Shown here: piece after piece, positions 6,414-8,333 of the stretch
Layout of the letters: each line of letters begins with the position of its first letter
How positions within the stretch are numbered: position 1 is the first letter of the stretch
Origin: Armatimonadota bacterium
Lineage (GTDB): Bacteria; Vulcanimicrobiota; JACPDS01
Assembly: GCA_016183885.1 (NCBI GenBank)
Contig: JACPDS010000095.1
Location: 1-8,333, forward strand
DNA: 8,333 nucleotides
Direction: 5' to 3'
Notes under the pieces: generated by a model
Databases searched by the model: none
What the model was told of the DNA's origin: nothing
The model's input: only the letters and a program-made list of their open reading frames with translations
Translations under genes and position numbers: made by a program

Positions 6414-6509
6414 TTTTTATGAAAATTGCATAAATTTACTATAAATTCCTTTTTTAATATCAATTAAAAAGCAGGAAAACAAACTTTTAAAATATAATTT
6501 TAAAAATCT
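6414..6509. promoter_or_regulatory. Divergent promoter region between membrane protein gene and menaquinone operon
   Basis: These 96 bases must hold promoters for both strands. Minus strand: TATAGT at 6443-6438 is a candidate -10 with only a weak TAATTG at 17 bp. Plus strand: TATAAT at 6493-6498 is a consensus -10. I see no Shine-Dalgarno for either gene and no convincing operator palindrome. Confidence 0.5.
6493..6498 (+). promoter_or_regulatory. -10 element of the menaquinone operon, near-leaderless
   Basis: A consensus TATAAT lies 11 bases before the ubiX ATG (6510). Transcription starting near 6505 would give a leader of about five bases, and none of the upstream sequence (TTTTAAAAATCT) resembles a ribosome-binding site. 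The -35 region 17 bp upstream (AGCAGG) is poor. Confidence 0.5.
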
Positions 6510-7100
6510 ATGTTGCCTTATATTGTAGCAATTAGCGGAGCAAGCGGGGTAATTTATGCGAAATATTTAATTGATTTTTTAATCCGAAATAATTCTTTAG
6601 TTTATTTATTAATCTCTAAAAACGCTCATAAAATCATTAAAGAAGAATTAAATTTTTCTTTCTTAAATTTAAAATTAAAAAATTTATTTTATGAAGATTA
6701 TCTTAATTGGGGAAGCCCTCTTGCCAGCGGTTCTTTTAAATCCAAAGGAATGGTTATAGTTCCCTGCAGTATGTCAACTTTAGCCTGCATCTCAAACGGA
6801 ACTTCTAATAATTTAATTCACAGAAGAGCCGATATAAGTTTAAAAGAAAAAGAAAAATTAATTTTAGTTCCTCGAGAAACGCCTTTAAATTTGATTCATC
6901 TGGAAAATATGTTAAAATTATCTAAAGCTGGAGCGGAAATCCTTCCGGCAATGCCGGCTTTTTATCGCCGCCCGGAGACCATCCAAGATTTAATAAATTT
7001 TATTACAGGAAGAATTCTTGAGCGTTTAGGGATTAAGCATAAGCTTTATCCTCCTTATAGCGGGGCAAAAGATGTGGAGAAAAATAGAAAAAAAAGTTAA
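6510..7100 (+). CDS. ubiX: Flavin prenyltransferase (UbiX family; menaquinone-associated, MqnM-like)
   Basis: The enzyme joins dimethylallyl phosphate to reduced FMN, making the prenylated-FMN cofactor of UbiD-type decarboxylases. At 196 residues it has normal family length. Signatures: SGASG (9-13), GSF (74-76), PCSMSTLA (85-92), NLIHRRADISLKE (101-113), PRETPLN (121-127), PAMPAFY (146-152) and TGRIL (166-170). By comparison with the Pseudomonas enzyme, the active-site set is complete: Ser12, Arg105, Lys112, Glu123, Tyr152 and Arg168 stand where S15, R122, K129, E140, Y169 and R185 do. Placed first in an operon with mqnE and mqnA, it most likely serves the UbiD-like decarboxylase of the futalosine menaquinone pathway rather than ubiquinone synthesis. 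Its last 29 bases overlap mqnE. The start is fixed by the family N-terminus; no Shine-Dalgarno is seen. Confidence 0.95.
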   Translation: MLPYIVAISGASGVIYAKYLIDFLIRNNSLVYLLISKNAHKIIKEELNFSFLNLKLKNLFYEDYLNWGSPLASGSFKSKGMVIVPCSMSTLACISNGTSNNLIHRRADISLKEKEKLILVPRETPLNLIHLENMLKLSKAGAEILPAMPAFYRRPETIQDLINFITGRILERLGIKHKLYPPYSGAKDVEKNRKKS

Positions 7101-8121
7101 TCAAGGCAAACGTTTAAATCTTAAAGAAAGTTTATTTTTATTAAAAGATTTTAACTTATTAAATTTGGGAAGACTGGCTAATCAAGTCAGGGAAAAGAAA
7201 AACAGTCAGCTGGTTTTTTATTCTAAAAATTTAAATATTAATCACACTAATATTTGCATAAATGCTTGTAAATTTTGCGCTTTTTCTAAAAGAGAAAATG
7301 AATCCGGCGCCTATGTTTTAAGCTTAGAGAAAATTATTAAAAAGGTTAAGAAAATTAAACCTCAAGAAGTGCATATTGTGGGAGGAATTAATCCAAAGCT
7401 TCCTTTTAGTTATTTTGAAAATATGCTAAAAGAAATAAAAAAAGTTAATTCTAAAATTTTTATTCAAGCTTTTACAGCCGTGGAAATTGATTATTTTAGT
7501 CAAAAATCAAAAAAAAGCCTATCTTATATCTTGGAATGTTTAAAGGAAGCAGGATTAGATTCTATTCCGGGAGGAGGAGCGGAAATTTTTAGCCCTAGAA
7601 TTAGAAAATTGCTTTGTCCCGATAAAATTAACGCTAAGCGCTGGTTAAAAATTATGCAGACTGCTCATAATTTAGGAATTAATTCTAATGCCGCTATGCT
7701 TTATGGACATATTGAAACTAAAGAAGAAATAGCCGAACATCTTTTAAAATTAAGAGAACTGCAGGATAAAACTTATGGATTTAAAGCTTTTGTGCCCTTA
7801 GCCTTTCATTCTAAAAATACTTTAATTTCTAAAAATGGAGATTCGACTTCCGGAATAGATGATTTAAGGATTTTAGCGGCATCGCGCTTAATTTTAGATA
7901 ATTTCCCTCATATTAAAGCTCTCTGGATGTATTTAGGACTTAAATTAACGCAAGTGGCTCTTTATTTTGGAGCAGACGACATAGGAGGAACATTGGAAGA
8001 AGAAGAAATTGTCCACTCTGCGGGCGCTCCCACGCCTCCTTCTATTTCTTCGGGAGAATTAGAAAGAATCATTAAAGAATCAGGAAGAATACCCAAGCTT
8101 ATTAATTCTAATTATCAATAA
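7072..8121 (+). CDS. mqnE: Aminofutalosine synthase, radical SAM enzyme of menaquinone synthesis
   Basis: MqnE adds the 5'-deoxyadenosyl radical from SAM to 3-[(1-carboxyvinyl)oxy]benzoate, giving aminofutalosine, the second committed step of the futalosine pathway. The 349-residue protein has the radical-SAM cluster motif CX3CX2C at Cys62, Cys66 and Cys69 (NICINACKFCAF), then HIVGG (101-105). FTAVEI (134-139) and PGGGAEIF (166-173) mark MqnE; the related cyclase MqnC has a different residue set at these places. YGHIET (211-216), PLAFHSKNT and LDNFPHIKALW follow, and the C-terminal FGADDIGGT has Gly where many MqnE have Asp. The ATG lies inside the end of ubiX, giving a 29-base overlap and likely translational coupling. 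No later start fits, because residues from MWRKIEKK onward match the family N-terminus. Only a weak GCGGGG precedes it. mqnA follows after eight bases. Confidence 0.95.
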   Translation: MWRKIEKKVNQGKRLNLKESLFLLKDFNLLNLGRLANQVREKKNSQLVFYSKNLNINHTNICINACKFCAFSKRENESGAYVLSLEKIIKKVKKIKPQEVHIVGGINPKLPFSYFENMLKEIKKVNSKIFIQAFTAVEIDYFSQKSKKSLSYILECLKEAGLDSIPGGGAEIFSPRIRKLLCPDKINAKRWLKIMQTAHNLGINSNAAMLYGHIETKEEIAEHLLKLRELQDKTYGFKAFVPLAFHSKNTLISKNGDSTSGIDDLRILAASRLILDNFPHIKALWMYLGLKLTQVALYFGADDIGGTLEEEEIVHSAGAPTPPSISSGELERIIKESGRIPKLINSNYQ

Positions 8122-8129
8122 ATAAAAAA

Positions 8130-8333
8130 ATGAATAAAATTAAACTTGGAGTAATTGATTATTTAAATGCTTGGCCTATTTTTTATAACTTAAATTCTAA
8201 TTTTATTGAAATAATTAAAGAAGTTCCTTCTAAATTAAATTTTCTCTTATCTAGCGGAAATTTAGATTTAAGTTTAATTTCTTCTATTGAATATGCTAAA
8301 AAATCGGAAGATTATTCATTAGCGGATAATTTA
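8130..8333 (+). CDS. mqnA: Chorismate dehydratase, N-terminal part (3' end outside window)
   Basis: MqnA removes water from chorismate to form 3-[(1-carboxyvinyl)oxy]benzoate, the first step of the futalosine menaquinone pathway and the substrate of MqnE encoded just upstream. The window holds the first 68 codons. They carry the family's opening KLGVIDYLNAWP (5-16), a PSKLNFLL segment (33-40) and GNLDLSLISSIEYA (43-56), matching the periplasmic-binding-protein-like fold of MqnA. The same opening is shared, less closely, by MqnD, but the YLN.wP and SSIEYA pair favours MqnA. The ATG is eight bases past the mqnE stop in an A-rich spacer without a Shine-Dalgarno, so translation probably depends on reinitiation after mqnE. 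Confidence 0.88.
   Translation, partial: MNKIKLGVIDYLNAWPIFYNLNSNFIEIIKEVPSKLNFLLSSGNLDLSLISSIEYAKKSEDYSLADNL

Noticed and set aside
6457..6463. TTGATA as -35 for the membrane protein gene
   Set aside because: It is only 14 bp from the candidate -10 TATAGT, too close for a normal promoter.

Overview
The window is a visibly A+T-rich chromosomal segment of a bacterium. It carries six complete protein genes I accept as real, a 5' fragment of a seventh at the left edge, and a 5' fragment of an eighth at the right edge. There is no rRNA, tRNA, CRISPR array, transposase or phage gene. The core metabolism visible is a B12-dependent (class II) ribonucleotide reductase and the futalosine route to menaquinone. 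This fits an oxygen-independent or oxygen-indifferent, menaquinone-using bacterium, probably from a little-studied low-GC lineage. I cannot place it to phylum from the sequence alone.

Layout. (1) 1-748, minus: N-terminal 249 residues of nrdJ, with a strong extended -10 promoter (798-826). Two NrdR-type boxes 30 bp apart (824-869) lie over and upstream of its -35. (2) 871-919: an intrinsic terminator closing a minus-strand pair of short, unrecognised genes (960-1331 and 1357-1629). The two proteins are paralogous to each other and share an N-terminal motif. Their promoter is an extended -10 at 1650-1658. (3) 1875-3437, plus: a secreted protein of fourteen gapless 34-residue TPRs, with its own promoter and a perfect 34-bp palindrome behind it that also separates it from the convergent gene. 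(4) 3511-6413, minus: a four-helix membrane protein followed by a large exported protein with a transglutaminase-like core. In that core the catalytic cysteine is replaced by serine. (5) 6510-8333, plus: a menaquinone operon, ubiX-type flavin prenyltransferase - mqnE - mqnA (cut by the window end). The two strands diverge at 6414-6509.

How the genes work together. MqnA turns chorismate into 3-enolpyruvylbenzoate, MqnE joins that to SAM-derived adenosine to give aminofutalosine, and the UbiX protein supplies prenylated FMN for a later UbiD-type decarboxylation. The three therefore form one pathway operon. The nrdJ promoter region looks like a textbook NrdR control site. The TPR protein, the transglutaminase-like protein and the membrane protein all have envelope signals, but nothing in the sequence ties them to one process.

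Regulatory style. Three minus-strand promoters share a TATGTT-x-x-AAT extended -10. Start signals fall into two groups: clear Shine-Dalgarno sequences for nrdJ, the small pair and the TPR gene, and none for the transglutaminase-like gene, the membrane protein gene, ubiX or mqnA. Two of the latter group have a -10 so close to the ATG that a leaderless mRNA is likely. No stretch over 300 bases lacks a gene. The longest gaps are 749-959 and 1630-1874, and both hold promoters or terminators.
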